Source: CAVLCC01 sp963624975
Lineage (GTDB): Bacteria > Actinomycetota > Coriobacteriia > Coriobacteriales > CADBOM01
Length of the DNA stretch: 50,024 nucleotides
Direction of reading: 5' to 3'
NCBI GenBank assembly: GCA_963624975.1
Contig: CAVFRF010000028.1
Location: 1-50,024, forward strand
Each line of letters begins with the position of its first letter. Position 1 is the stretch's first letter. The notes under the pieces were generated by a model. That model was given only the letters and a program-made list of their open reading frames with translations, was not told the DNA's origin and ran no database searches. A program made the translations under genes and the position numbers. Positions 1 through 7,476 of the stretch are shown one piece after another.

Positions 1-614
1 GCCAGGATCTGCATGATCCTCTCCAGCTCCACCGCACGGCCCACGACCGGGTCGAGCTTGCCCTCGCGGGCCTGCTGCGTGAGGTCGGTGCCAAATTCCT
101 CGAGCATGTTGCCGCTGTCGCCCGACTCGCCGGGCCTCGCGTCCACGGCGCCGGCAAATGGGCTGGCACCGGAATTGCTCTTGTTGATGAGAGCCATCAC
201 CGCCGACTTCACGGTGGCGGCCTCGAAGCCCATGTTGGTGAGCACGGTTATGGCCACTCCGTTGCCCTCGCGCAGGATGCCCAGCAGCAGGTGCTCGGTG
301 GAGATGTAGTTCTGTCCGAGCTGCATGGTCTCCCTGAAGGCGAACTCCAGCACCCTCTTCACGCGCAGGGTGAACGAGAGGTGCCCCTCGGGTGCCTCGT
401 CGCTGGTCTGCACCACGTTCTTGACCTGATGCACCGTCTCCTCGTACGTGATGTCGAGGTTCTCCAACGCCTGGGCTGCGATGCCCTCCTTCTCGCGCAG
501 AAGTCCGAGCAGCAGGTGCTCGGTTCCCACGTAGGGCTGCTTGAGCGCACGTGCCTCCTCCTGCGCATAGGCCAGAACGTTCCTGGCCCTGTCTGTAAAT
601 CTCTCGAACGCCAT
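1..614 (-). CDS. clpC: ATP-dependent Clp protease ATPase subunit ClpC, N-terminal part (cut by window edge)
   Basis: ClpC is the AAA+ unfoldase that feeds substrates to ClpP in the cytoplasm. Only about 204 codons are present; the rest lies before base 1. The protein opens MAFERFTDRARNVLAYAQEE, the standard ClpC start, and holds both Clp_N repeats (around residues 5-75 and 80-150, each with a TEHLLLGLLRE/TEHLLLGILRE helix). A Gly/Ser/Asp linker follows, and then the start of the first AAA+ domain with LDPVVGRAVELERIMQIL. The ATG is preceded by a clear AAAGGAG ribosome binding site. The typical N-domain tandem and the linker separate it from ClpB. I see no CtsR or McsAB genes upstream, although these flank clpC in many Firmicutes. 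Identity is secure; regulation cannot be judged here. Confidence 0.93.
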   Translation of the reverse strand, partial: MAFERFTDRARNVLAYAQEEARALKQPYVGTEHLLLGLLREKEGIAAQALENLDITYEETVHQVKNVVQTSDEAPEGHLSFTLRVKRVLEFAFRETMQLGQNYISTEHLLLGILREGNGVAITVLTNMGFEAATVKSAVMALINKSNSGASPFAGAVDARPGESGDSGNMLEEFGTDLTQQAREGKLDPVVGRAVELERIMQIL

Positions 615-667
615 GTTCGAAGCTCCTTTCGTCGCGGGGTGGGCGACGTTTGCGAATCTACGACCGG

Positions 668-2221
668 CTACTCGCTCCTGGTCTCTTCCCTCATGTGCGG
701 GAACAGCAGGACGTCTCTGATCGAAGCCGAATTGGTGAGCAGCATCACGAGCCTGTCGATGCCGATGCCGATGCCACCGGCAGGAGGCATGCCGTATTCG
801 AGCGCGCGGATGTAGTCCTCGTCGTAACCCATGGCCTCCTCGTCTCCGCTCTCCTTGGCCTCGACCTGCTTGATGAAACGCTCGCGCTGGTCTACCGGGT
901 CGTTGAGCTCGGAGAACGCGTTGGCGTACTCGTGGCCGCAGATCACCAGCTCGAAGCGGTCGGTGATGCGTGGGTCGTCGTGGTTCTTCTTGGCCAGGGG
1001 CGAAACCTCCAGCGGGAAGTCGGTCACGAACGTCGGGTCCACGATCGAGCCTTCCACCAGCTCGTCGTACAGTTCGGCGATGAGCTTGCCCTTGCCCCAG
1101 GAATCTTCCGGGTCGATGCCGTGCTTCTTGCACAGTCCGCGCAGCTCCTCGATGTCGCAATCGAAGTCCACGTGCTGGCCCACCTTGTCGGACACGAGGC
1201 TCGCCATGCTCTTCGACTGCCAGGTACCCGAGAGATCGATCTTCGTGCCCTGGTACTCGATCTGAAGCGAGGGGTTGGCCACCAGGCATGCGGTCTGGAT
1301 CACGTCCTGCGCCAGCTCCTTCATACCGTCGATGTCGGTGAACGCCTGATAGGCCTCCACCATGGTGAACTCCGGGTTGTGCATCGGGTCCATGCCCTCG
1401 TTGCGGAAGGACCTGTTAAGCTCGAACACCCTCTCGAAGCCGCCGACGAGCAGCCTCTTGAGGTAAAGCTCGGGGGCGATCCTGAGGTAGAAATCGCGGT
1501 CGAGCGTGTTGTGATGCGTCACGAACGGACGGGCCGTGGCGCCTCCCGGAATGGGATGCAGCATCGGGGTCTCGACCTCCATGAAGCCCTTGGCCTCGAA
1601 GGTCTTTCGAATGGACGAGATGATCTTCGACCTCGACTCGAAGGTGCTCTTCACGTCGGGATTGGCCACCAGGTCCACGTAGCGCTGCCTGTAGCGGGTC
1701 TCCTTGTCCTGCAGTCCGTGGAACTTCTCGGGCAAGGGGCGAAGCGACTTCGTGAGCAGCTTGACCTCCGTGGGCATGATGGAGAGCTGGCCGCGCCTAG
1801 TGCGCGAGATGGTGCCCTCCACGCCGATCCAGTCGCCCACGTCGAGTTCCTTGACCTGCGCGTAGGCATCCTCGCCCATCTGGTTGGACCTGCAGAACAG
1901 CTGGATCTCGGCCGTGGCATCGCGAATCACGATGAAGCAGATCTTGCCCTGGTTGCGGATGGCGATGATGCGTCCGGCAACCTTGTAGGCGTCCTCGGTA
2001 TCCTGACCGTCGGCCAAGTCATCGTACTTGGCGTTGATGTCGGCAAGATGGGCCGTGTAGTCCCAGCGCCTGGCATAGGGCTCTTCGCCGGTGGCCAGAA
2101 TCGCCTCGCGCTTGTTGTAGCGCACCTTTACGGGATCGTCCTCGATCTTGGCTTCCTCGCCTGCGGCCTGAGATCCCGTTATCTGCTGATTGTCGTCGTT
2201 GGTTGCGTTGCTCTCGCTCAT
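668..2221 (-). CDS. lysS: Lysyl-tRNA synthetase, class II
   Basis: This enzyme charges tRNA-Lys with lysine in the cytoplasm. At 517 residues it has the usual class II length. An N-terminal acidic tail of about 30 residues precedes the OB-fold anticodon-binding domain (roughly residues 75-185). The catalytic core contains motif 2 (FRNEGMDPMHNPEFTMVEAY) and motif 3 (GIGIGIDRLVMLLT), ending with the usual DVLLFPHMR. Its ATG overlaps the stop of greA by four bases (ATGA), so translation of the two is probably coupled and they form a greA-lysS operon, an order common in Gram-positive bacteria. No frameshift or missing motif was seen. Confidence 0.97.
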   Translation of the reverse strand: MSESNATNDDNQQITGSQAAGEEAKIEDDPVKVRYNKREAILATGEEPYARRWDYTAHLADINAKYDDLADGQDTEDAYKVAGRIIAIRNQGKICFIVIRDATAEIQLFCRSNQMGEDAYAQVKELDVGDWIGVEGTISRTRRGQLSIMPTEVKLLTKSLRPLPEKFHGLQDKETRYRQRYVDLVANPDVKSTFESRSKIISSIRKTFEAKGFMEVETPMLHPIPGGATARPFVTHHNTLDRDFYLRIAPELYLKRLLVGGFERVFELNRSFRNEGMDPMHNPEFTMVEAYQAFTDIDGMKELAQDVIQTACLVANPSLQIEYQGTKIDLSGTWQSKSMASLVSDKVGQHVDFDCDIEELRGLCKKHGIDPEDSWGKGKLIAELYDELVEGSIVDPTFVTDFPLEVSPLAKKNHDDPRITDRFELVICGHEYANAFSELNDPVDQRERFIKQVEAKESGDEEAMGYDEDYIRALEYGMPPAGGIGIGIDRLVMLLTNSASIRDVLLFPHMREETRSE

Positions 2222-2712
2222 TTTTCGGACTTTCCGTTCTTGGTGGCATTGCTGATCTTTACAATGGTGAACTCGTTCTTCTCGCCGGTGGGGCCGGTGA
2301 CCTCCACCACGTCGCCCTTCTTGTGGCCGATGAGAGCCGCGCCCACGGGCGACTCGTTCGAGATCTTGCCGCTGAAGAAGTCGACCTCCTTGCTGCCCAC
2401 GATGGTGTAGGTCTGCTCGACGCCGCCCACCTCCACGGTCACGGTGCTGCCGAAGTTGACCTTGCTGGAGCGCTTGGGGGTTTCCACGACGGACGCGTTG
2501 GCCAAGATGTGTTTGATCTCGGCGATGCGGTTCTCCATCTGGGCCTGTTCGTTCTTTGCATCGTCGAACTCGGAGTTCTCGGAGATGTCGCCGAACTCCC
2601 TGGCGATCCTGATGCGCTCGCCTACCTCGGTTCGCTTGTCGTTCTCGAGATATTCAAGCTCCTTGAGCAGCTCGTCGCGTCCCTCGGACGTAAGCACCAT
2701 TTCGTCTGCCAT
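2218..2712 (-). CDS. greA: Transcription elongation factor GreA
   Basis: GreA binds the secondary channel of RNA polymerase and stimulates cleavage of backtracked transcripts. The 164-residue length is typical. The N-terminal antiparallel coiled coil (residues about 1-75) carries the conserved tip GDISENSEFDDAK with the acidic residues needed for cleavage. The C-terminal FKBP-like domain (about 85-158) includes VGSKEVDFFSGKISNESPVG. The lysine-rich C-terminus is slightly extended. A strong AGGAA Shine-Dalgarno sequence precedes the ATG. The gene is first in a two-gene unit with lysS and overlaps it by four bases. Confidence 0.97.
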   Translation of the reverse strand: MADEMVLTSEGRDELLKELEYLENDKRTEVGERIRIAREFGDISENSEFDDAKNEQAQMENRIAEIKHILANASVVETPKRSSKVNFGSTVTVEVGGVEQTYTIVGSKEVDFFSGKISNESPVGAALIGHKKGDVVEVTGPTGEKNEFTIVKISNATKNGKSEK

Positions 2713-2832
2713 CTAGCGGTGTTCCTTTCTAAATCGAGCTTCAACCTGCTGGTTGCAAGCTGTTTTCGAGCTTACACGAATTTGCGGATCACATGCGCCC
2801 CCTTGGGGCACACGAGCTTTGCCGTTGCCGGG

Positions 2833-3024
2833 CTACTTCTCCTTGGAGTCGTCGGCATCCTCGCCTTCGATCTCTTTGGAGACGTCTTTGCCCTCCATGC
2901 CGTCGCGCACGTTCTTCACAGTCTTTCCGAGTGCCGCGCCAAGCTTTGGAAGGTTCTTGGGGCCAAAGAGGATGAGAATTCCAAACAAGATCAATATTAG
3001 CTCTGGCAAGCCGATTCTCGGCAT
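2833..3024 (-). CDS. tatA: Twin-arginine translocase subunit TatA/TatE
   Basis: This 63-residue protein is a pore-forming subunit of the twin-arginine protein export system of the cytoplasmic membrane. It begins MPRIGLPELILILFGILILF, a single membrane helix with the conserved early glutamate. The hinge and amphipathic helix follow (GPKNLPKLGAALGKTVKNVR), then a short charged tail (EGEDADDSKEK). The frame is open upstream into the tRNA gene, but the chosen ATG has an AGGTGAT ribosome binding site and gives the standard TatA N-terminus. No tatB or tatC is nearby, so the other translocase genes must lie elsewhere. The Tat system is relevant here because some hydrogenase-associated enzymes use it, but no Tat substrate was recognised in this window. 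Confidence 0.93.
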   Translation of the reverse strand: MPRIGLPELILILFGILILFGPKNLPKLGAALGKTVKNVRDGMEGKDVSKEIEGEDADDSKEK

Positions 3025-3239
3025 AGTATCACCTACCTGTATCGAACCGCATTCAAACTCAAATAGTACCACCCGCCCAGCTTTGCCACGCTGCGTGTTC
3101 ATGCGAACAGCGTATGTTGCCCCGTTAGCGAATGTGCTTGAGAGTTTCCCGCGAAAAGCGCACGAATGACGAGCGCGTTCGATGCGCGGGCAAACAAAAA
3201 GCGGAGCCGCGATATCGCGTGCCCCGCCTCGAATTCGGA

Positions 3240-3316
3240 TGGTCGGGATGACTGGATTCGAACCAGCGACCTCTGCGTCCCGAACGCAGCGCTCTACCAA
3301 GCTGAGCCACATCCCG
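3240..3316 (-). tRNA. tRNA-Pro (anticodon CGG)
   Basis: On the minus strand the sequence folds as a complete cloverleaf. The acceptor stem is CGGGATG/CATCCCG with discriminator A. The D arm starts TGGCTCAGC, and the anticodon stem CTGCG/CGCAG encloses the loop TTCGGGA with CGG as anticodon. The T arm carries TTCGAATC. The 3' CCA is encoded (TGG on the plus strand at 3240-3242). An upstream minus-strand promoter candidate fits its 5' end. Confidence 0.97.
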
Positions 3317-3327
3317 TGCAACGTTTG

Positions 3328-3355
3328 CAAATACTACCAGAGTTTGGCGCGTCAA
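3328..3355 (-). promoter_or_regulatory. Candidate promoter of tRNA-Pro
   Basis: On the minus strand TTGACG (3355-3350) is separated by 16 bases from TATTTG (3333-3328). A start a few bases downstream would fall just upstream of the mature tRNA 5' end at 3316. The -35 is good and the -10 is weak, so this is a moderate prediction. Confidence 0.4.
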
Positions 3356-3418
3356 TCTATATTAGACTTCACGAACAGCAGAAAGATTCCCCAAAAGGCA
3401 ATATGTTGGGAGGAACCC

Positions 3419-3835
3419 ATGGGAGAGAACTCTAGAAAAGCGGTTGGACCCGTTGGCAAGAAGCTCAGAATCACCGCCGCGGTATGCGTCGTAGTGGCCT
3501 GCGGCTGCATCTTCTATGCGTCTACGATTCCATCGAGCGGGCTGCCGTCTGGGCTGGGTTTCTGGAGCACGGTCGCGCATTTCGTGGAGTACTCGTGCCT
3601 GGCTGCGGCGCTCGCTATCGCGCTTTGCGACGGGCGACGCAGATTCTGGGCGATAGTCGTCGTTGCCATGGTGTTCTGCTCCATCTATGGCGCGACCGAC
3701 GAGTTTCACCAGTGGTTCGTACCGGGAAGATGCACCGACGTGATGGACTGGCTCACCGACACTGCCGGCGGTTTCTTCGGATCTTGGCTCGCCCTTAGCA
3801 TCGCGAGCGCGATCGGCAAGCGCAAGTCTCGATAG
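3419..3835 (+). CDS. VanZ-like membrane protein
   Basis: This is a 138-residue integral membrane protein of the VanZ family, named after a teicoplanin-resistance protein but mostly of unknown function. Predicted membrane segments lie around residues 15-33, 47-66, 72-92 and 112-132. The family signature GATDEFHQWFVPGRCTDVMD sits in the loop before the last helix and ends in DWLTDTAGGFFG. The ATG follows a GGGAGGA ribosome binding site. The open frame continues upstream through the tRNA, but that extension is not coding. The gene stands alone, converging on the NlpC/P60 genes with a shared terminator between. There is no van resistance context, so a role in glycopeptide resistance should not be assumed. 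Confidence 0.85.
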   Translation: MGENSRKAVGPVGKKLRITAAVCVVVACGCIFYASTIPSSGLPSGLGFWSTVAHFVEYSCLAAALAIALCDGRRRFWAIVVVAMVFCSIYGATDEFHQWFVPGRCTDVMDWLTDTAGGFFGSWLALSIASAIGKRKSR

Positions 3836-3889
3836 CTGGCCACCAGCCGCACACCACGCTTGTCTGCATCGGCAAGACGGAGAGAAACG

Positions 3890-3936
3890 AAAGGCGCGCT
3901 TCTCGGGATTCGAAACCCGCGAAGCGCGCCTTTTTC
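3890..3936. terminator. Bidirectional rho-independent terminator
   Basis: The stem AGGCGCGCTTC/GAAGCGCGCCT (3892-3902 with 3921-3931) has an 18-base loop. It is followed by TTTTTCT on the plus strand and, on the minus strand, by a weaker TTTCGTTTCTC. It lies between convergent genes and can serve both. Confidence 0.8.
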
Positions 3937-3963
3937 TTGCAATCTCACAGCAGCCCGACCGGC

Positions 3964-5016
3964 TTAGAACCTCAGAGCATATTGGAAAGCGCTCGAGGCG
4001 TTGTTGCTCACGATCACGCCGATGCCATAGTCGGAGGCGTGCACGTAGCTGTTGCCACCGAGCGAGATTCCCACGTGTCCGCTGGTCCAAAGAACGTCGC
4101 CAGCCTGCGCCTCGCTCACGGGAACCCTCGACGAAGCTCCGGAATATAGAGCAGACGAGCTACGGTAGGGGGCTCCACAGTAATAGCAGAGGCCGGAGCA
4201 GTCGAAGGAGTCGGGTCCATTGGCTCCGTAGTCGTAGGCCTTACCCACCTGGGCAAGAGCAAGCGACACGTTGCAAACGCCCGAGCCGCCACCGCGCACG
4301 ATGCCACCGCCAGAGCTTCCGCCGCTGGAACCGCCATTGCCGCCGCCGTTTCCGCCGCCGTTGCTGCTCTCGTTGGCCGCGACCTGCCTGGTTTCGGCCG
4401 AAGCGTTGATCTGCGACTTAAGCTCGTCGCTGAGCGAATTGTAGTAGGCCGAAAGCTCCTGGGTCTTGGCCTCGGTTTCGGTCTTGGCGGTCTCGGCAGC
4501 AGCGAGCTGAGTGGCGCTCTCCTGCTCCTGCTTGGCATACTCGTCGTAGGCCGCCTGCTGCTCTTCCCTGAGCTTCTTCACCGAATTGATAAGCTCGGTG
4601 TCGTTCTCGTTCATCTTGTTGAGCAGGTCCCATGTGGTTGCGAACTGGGAGAACGAGGTGCTACCGAACACCACGTCGACCATCGAGAACGAGCCGCTGC
4701 GGTACATCGAGGATGCCCTGTTGCGCAGGCGATCCTGCTTGGCTGCAAGCTCCTTCGTGGTCTGCTCGATGGTCTGCTTGGCCGTCTCCATCGCAGCGAC
4801 TGCCGCATCGTGGGCGTCGAGAGCTTCGTAGTACTTCTCGGCAGCCTGTTCTGCGGCACTCGAAGCCGCCTCGAACTTCGACTTGGCCTGCGCCACCTCG
4901 GCATCGGTCACGCCGAAAGCCGACATCGGCGAAAACGCCAAGAGCATCGCAGCCGTGAGCACGAAGCAAACCGCCGCATTGAATATCTTCTTGCTACCTA
5001 CAGTAAGATTATGCAA
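3964..5016 (-). CDS. Secreted coiled-coil NlpC/P60 peptidoglycan endopeptidase (paralogue 1)
   Basis: This is a predicted exported cell-wall hydrolase cleaving stem peptides. From the chosen TTG start (preceded by AAGGCAGG) the protein has 350 residues. A signal peptide covers about residues 1-35, ending in MSAFG. A long coiled coil (about 38-215, rich in Ala, Glu and Gln) resembles the regulatory helices of FtsEX-activated PcsB/CwlO-type hydrolases. A Gly/Ser-Asn linker follows, and then the C-terminal NlpC/P60 domain. The catalytic Cys is C273 in FDCSG, and the histidines are H314 in GHVGI and H326 in VHAS. The frame stays open upstream without an ATG that gives a sensible signal peptide, hence the TTG. 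It is a paralogue of the neighbouring gene. FtsEX dependence is inference only. Confidence 0.85.
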   Translation of the reverse strand: MHNLTVGSKKIFNAAVCFVLTAAMLLAFSPMSAFGVTDAEVAQAKSKFEAASSAAEQAAEKYYEALDAHDAAVAAMETAKQTIEQTTKELAAKQDRLRNRASSMYRSGSFSMVDVVFGSTSFSQFATTWDLLNKMNENDTELINSVKKLREEQQAAYDEYAKQEQESATQLAAAETAKTETEAKTQELSAYYNSLSDELKSQINASAETRQVAANESSNGGGNGGGNGGSSGGSSGGGIVRGGGSGVCNVSLALAQVGKAYDYGANGPDSFDCSGLCYYCGAPYRSSSALYSGASSRVPVSEAQAGDVLWTSGHVGISLGGNSYVHASDYGIGVIVSNNASSAFQYALRF

Positions 5017-5156
5017 AACTAACCTGCCTTGTAATAGTTGGCAACATTGCACGTATGGCCTGATGTTAGCACAACTCTCTACCCCGTACATTGCAAGCGG
5101 TAGTATTCGGGCGAATTGATTGCTGCAACATGTTGTGTGATGGCTGCTAATACAAA

Positions 5157-5200
5157 CGATGCGCTGGAACACCTTGTGTGCTAGGTGTTACAGCGCATCG
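5157..5200 (-). terminator. Stem-loop terminator between the two NlpC/P60 genes
   Basis: CGATGCGCTG...CAGCGCATCG with an inner AACACCT/AGGTGTT forms a long stem, interrupted by a single G-A mismatch, with an 8-base loop. On the minus strand it is followed by TTTGTATTA. It lies about 90 bases past the stop of the upstream NlpC/P60 gene and would separate the two transcription units. The T-tract is imperfect. Confidence 0.55.
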
Positions 5201-5289
5201 TACAAATTCATGCATGTTCAGATTCTGAGCGTGCCGCCTTGCAGCACAATCTCTTCACAAAACCCGCCGATCTATCGTGTGGCAGAAGC

Positions 5290-6390
5290 CTACCAGTACC
5301 TCACGGCGTGGCTCCACATGCCCATGTTGTAGCCGATCTTCACCACATCGCCGGGCTGCGGCGCATGGATGTACGCGCCTCCGCCGATGTAGATACCCAC
5401 GTGACCGCTCATCCACAAGATGTCGCCTGGCTGCGCGTTGGACAGCGACACGTACTGGCCGCCGGATGCCTGTGCTCCAGATGTACGCGGAATCGAGATG
5501 CCGGCCGCTCTATGGCAGTACTGCGTGAGTCCGGAGCAGTCCAAGCCCGAGTAGGGCGAAGTGCCTCCCCACACGTACGGGGTGCCGAGCTGGCTGTAGG
5601 CCGCGGCCACGATCGCCGAAGCCGCCGATCCGTCGCCACTGTAGCTCGGCGTGTCGTCGTAGTCGTCGCCATCGTCGTAGTCGTAACTGCCGCCCGAGTC
5701 GGATCCGCCATAGATCGCGGAGTAGGTTTGCCTGTTGGCCTCCTCCTCGGCCGCCTCTTCCTCTTCGATGAGCTGAGCCACCTCGGCATCGAGGCTGTCC
5801 ACCTCGGCCTGGTACTGCAACTGCAGCGACTCCGCCTCGTTCTTCACGGCCTCGGCCTCGTCGAGCTTCTCCTTGGCAATCTGCTCCTGCTGCTGGTACT
5901 CGGCATATGCGGCCTCGGACTCTGCCTTGAGGCTCTTGTTGCTGTCGATCATCTCGGCAGTGCTCTCGTTCAGGGCAGAGAGCAGATTCCACGTGGTGGA
6001 GAACTCCTTGAACGTGGAGGCGCCCAGCAGCACGTCGATCATCGTGCTCTGGTCGGCGCGGTACATCGACACCGCGCGCTTCTCGAGCTGTGCCTGCGAG
6101 TCCTTGATCTGGGTGGACAGCTCGTCGATCTTGGTCTGCTCCTCCGTCATCTTGGTCTCTGCCGCATCGTGTTCCTCGAGCGCGGTGAAGTAGTTGTCGG
6201 AAGCCTCGTTGAGCTTGTTCTGGATTTCGCTGAGCTTCTGCCTTGCGGCATCGGCCTCGGCCTTCTTGTCATCGGAAGGCGCTGCAAGCGCGAGGGTCGG
6301 GATCGACAGGCTGCATATGAGCAGCGAACACACTATACACGCCAGCTTCTGTGCCAGCGTCGTGCCTGTCTTGGCATTCATGGTCTTCAA
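5290..6390 (-). CDS. Secreted coiled-coil NlpC/P60 peptidoglycan endopeptidase (paralogue 2)
   Basis: This second secreted NlpC/P60 protein is about 366 residues long. A TTG start is preferred because GGAG lies seven bases before it; an ATG three codons later (6381) is the alternative but is 16 bases from GGAG. The signal peptide ends near LALAAP (about residue 37). A coiled coil (about 40-215) is followed by an acidic Ser/Gly/Tyr/Asp linker. The C-terminal NlpC/P60 domain has C285 in LDCSG, H330 in GHVGI and H342 in IHAP. The catalytic set is complete. Both paralogues share domain order but differ in linker composition, suggesting distinct wall substrates or partners. Probable role: cell separation or wall growth. 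Confidence 0.87.
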   Translation of the reverse strand: MKTMNAKTGTTLAQKLACIVCSLLICSLSIPTLALAAPSDDKKAEADAARQKLSEIQNKLNEASDNYFTALEEHDAAETKMTEEQTKIDELSTQIKDSQAQLEKRAVSMYRADQSTMIDVLLGASTFKEFSTTWNLLSALNESTAEMIDSNKSLKAESEAAYAEYQQQEQIAKEKLDEAEAVKNEAESLQLQYQAEVDSLDAEVAQLIEEEEAAEEEANRQTYSAIYGGSDSGGSYDYDDGDDYDDTPSYSGDGSAASAIVAAAYSQLGTPYVWGGTSPYSGLDCSGLTQYCHRAAGISIPRTSGAQASGGQYVSLSNAQPGDILWMSGHVGIYIGGGAYIHAPQPGDVVKIGYNMGMWSHAVRYW

Positions 6391-6861
6391 AGCAAAACTC
6401 CAATCCAACCTTCGAACAACCGTATGCAAGATGCAGCAGACGACGATGCAAAAAGCCGCCCGTCGCGCACCCGGATAAGGATGCACTTCGAGAATGCTTC
6501 GAGTTAATATCGCGAAGACCTCTGCCCCGCGATTGCTGGTACAAGCTAGGAATATGACCGGAGGTCGAAAACCCAACTGCTGCGATTTTGCTACGATTAT
6601 TCAGGTTTTTAGCTGCGTTCCCCGGCGTTGCGCCTAATAGGAACCGATTTCCACGAAATCGTTTAAGAGGTTATCAGAAAATCGCGTGCTGGACAAACCT
6701 GCACACAATCACCATCTGCACGACATCGAATGTTCACCGCGAGCGGTGCCATGCACCAGCCGTACACAACTTGCACACACTACCTGGCTGGCAAGATGAC
6801 GCGCCCGCAGCCTCGCCAGCCAAGTGCTGGGGGAGCTGCGGGCGCGAGCAGAAACTTCGGG
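6391..6861. other. Intergenic region without a gene
   Basis: No coding frame with a ribosome binding site or recognisable protein was found. The stretch must hold the promoter of the downstream NlpC/P60 gene and the end of iorAB. A short perfect stem-loop CGATTTC-CAC-GAAATCG (6645-6661) could be an operator or RNA structure. A longer GC-rich hairpin is listed separately. Confidence 0.6.
6801..6845 (-). terminator. GC-rich inverted repeat after iorB, possible terminator
   Basis: GCGCCCGCAGC (6801-6811) and GCTGCGGGCGC (6835-6845) are perfect 11-base complements with a 23-base loop, starting 17 bases beyond the iorB stop. There is no T-tract on the minus strand, so termination may be weak or rho-dependent. 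Confidence 0.4.
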
Positions 6862-7476
6862 CTACAAGCTTGCCGATACCGCATCGTATGCGATGCGCAT
6901 GGCGTTCTGGTTGAGTTCCACGAACTTGGGCTTCACGAGCTTGGCCATCGCGGCTGCCACGTCGGCGTTGTCCAGCTCCATGCACCCGGTGGCCATGAGC
7001 GCCCCGAGCATCACCGTGTTGATGGCCCTGTGCGATCCGGCCTTCTCGCAAAGGCTCGCGGTGTCCACCACCACGAGCTTGCCGATGCGTCCGCTGTCTC
7101 GCAGTCCCTCGAGCTGCGAGAGGATGCCGGCTACGTCGTACACGACCTCCTTGTCGGAAGTCATCGTCGGAAACACCGCCTCGTTCGACGTGACCACGAT
7201 TCCGCCCGACTTGAGGAACGTCAGCGACCTGAGCGCCTCACCCGGCTCGAACGCCAAGATGGCGTCGGCCGATGCGTCCGAGATCATCGGGGAGAAGAGC
7301 TTCTCTCCCCCGTCGGCGATCCTCAGATGGGCGACAACGCTGCCACCTCGCTGCGCCATGCCGATGGTCTCGGAAGCCAGCACGTCTTGTCCGCCGTCGA
7401 TGGCGGTCTGCGACAGAATGCGCGAAGCCAGCACGATTCCCTGACCGCCGACTCCCGCGAGAATAAGCTGCTTCAT
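6862..7476 (-). CDS. iorB: Indolepyruvate:ferredoxin oxidoreductase, beta subunit
   Basis: IorB is the gamma-domain (pyruvate:ferredoxin oxidoreductase EKR-like) subunit of the two-subunit enzyme. The enzyme oxidatively decarboxylates indolepyruvate and other aryl-pyruvates to aryl-acetyl-CoA, reducing ferredoxin. The 204-residue protein opens with the nucleotide-type loop GVGGQGIVLASRILSQ and contains the family signature ETIGMAQRGGSVVAHLR. Its ATG directly follows the iorA stop codon with no gap, so the pair is a translationally linked operon. The reaction is the last energy-yielding step of aromatic amino acid fermentation. The reduced ferredoxin could feed the Ech hydrogenase encoded nearby; that link is inference. 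Confidence 0.93.
   Translation of the reverse strand: MKQLILAGVGGQGIVLASRILSQTAIDGGQDVLASETIGMAQRGGSVVAHLRIADGGEKLFSPMISDASADAILAFEPGEALRSLTFLKSGGIVVTSNEAVFPTMTSDKEVVYDVAGILSQLEGLRDSGRIGKLVVVDTASLCEKAGSHRAINTVMLGALMATGCMELDNADVAAAMAKLVKPKFVELNQNAMRIAYDAVSASL

Noticed and set aside
650..2410. Long plus-strand open frame opposite lysS and greA
   Set aside because: It is antisense to two certain genes, with His/Leu/Val-biased composition from GC-rich third positions and no ribosome binding site.
3125..3355. Short open frame across the tRNA
   Set aside because: The peptide is the usual translation artefact of a tRNA gene.
3419..3835. VanZ gene as evidence of glycopeptide resistance
   Set aside because: No vanHAX or vanRS genes are present; VanZ-like proteins are widespread without resistance.
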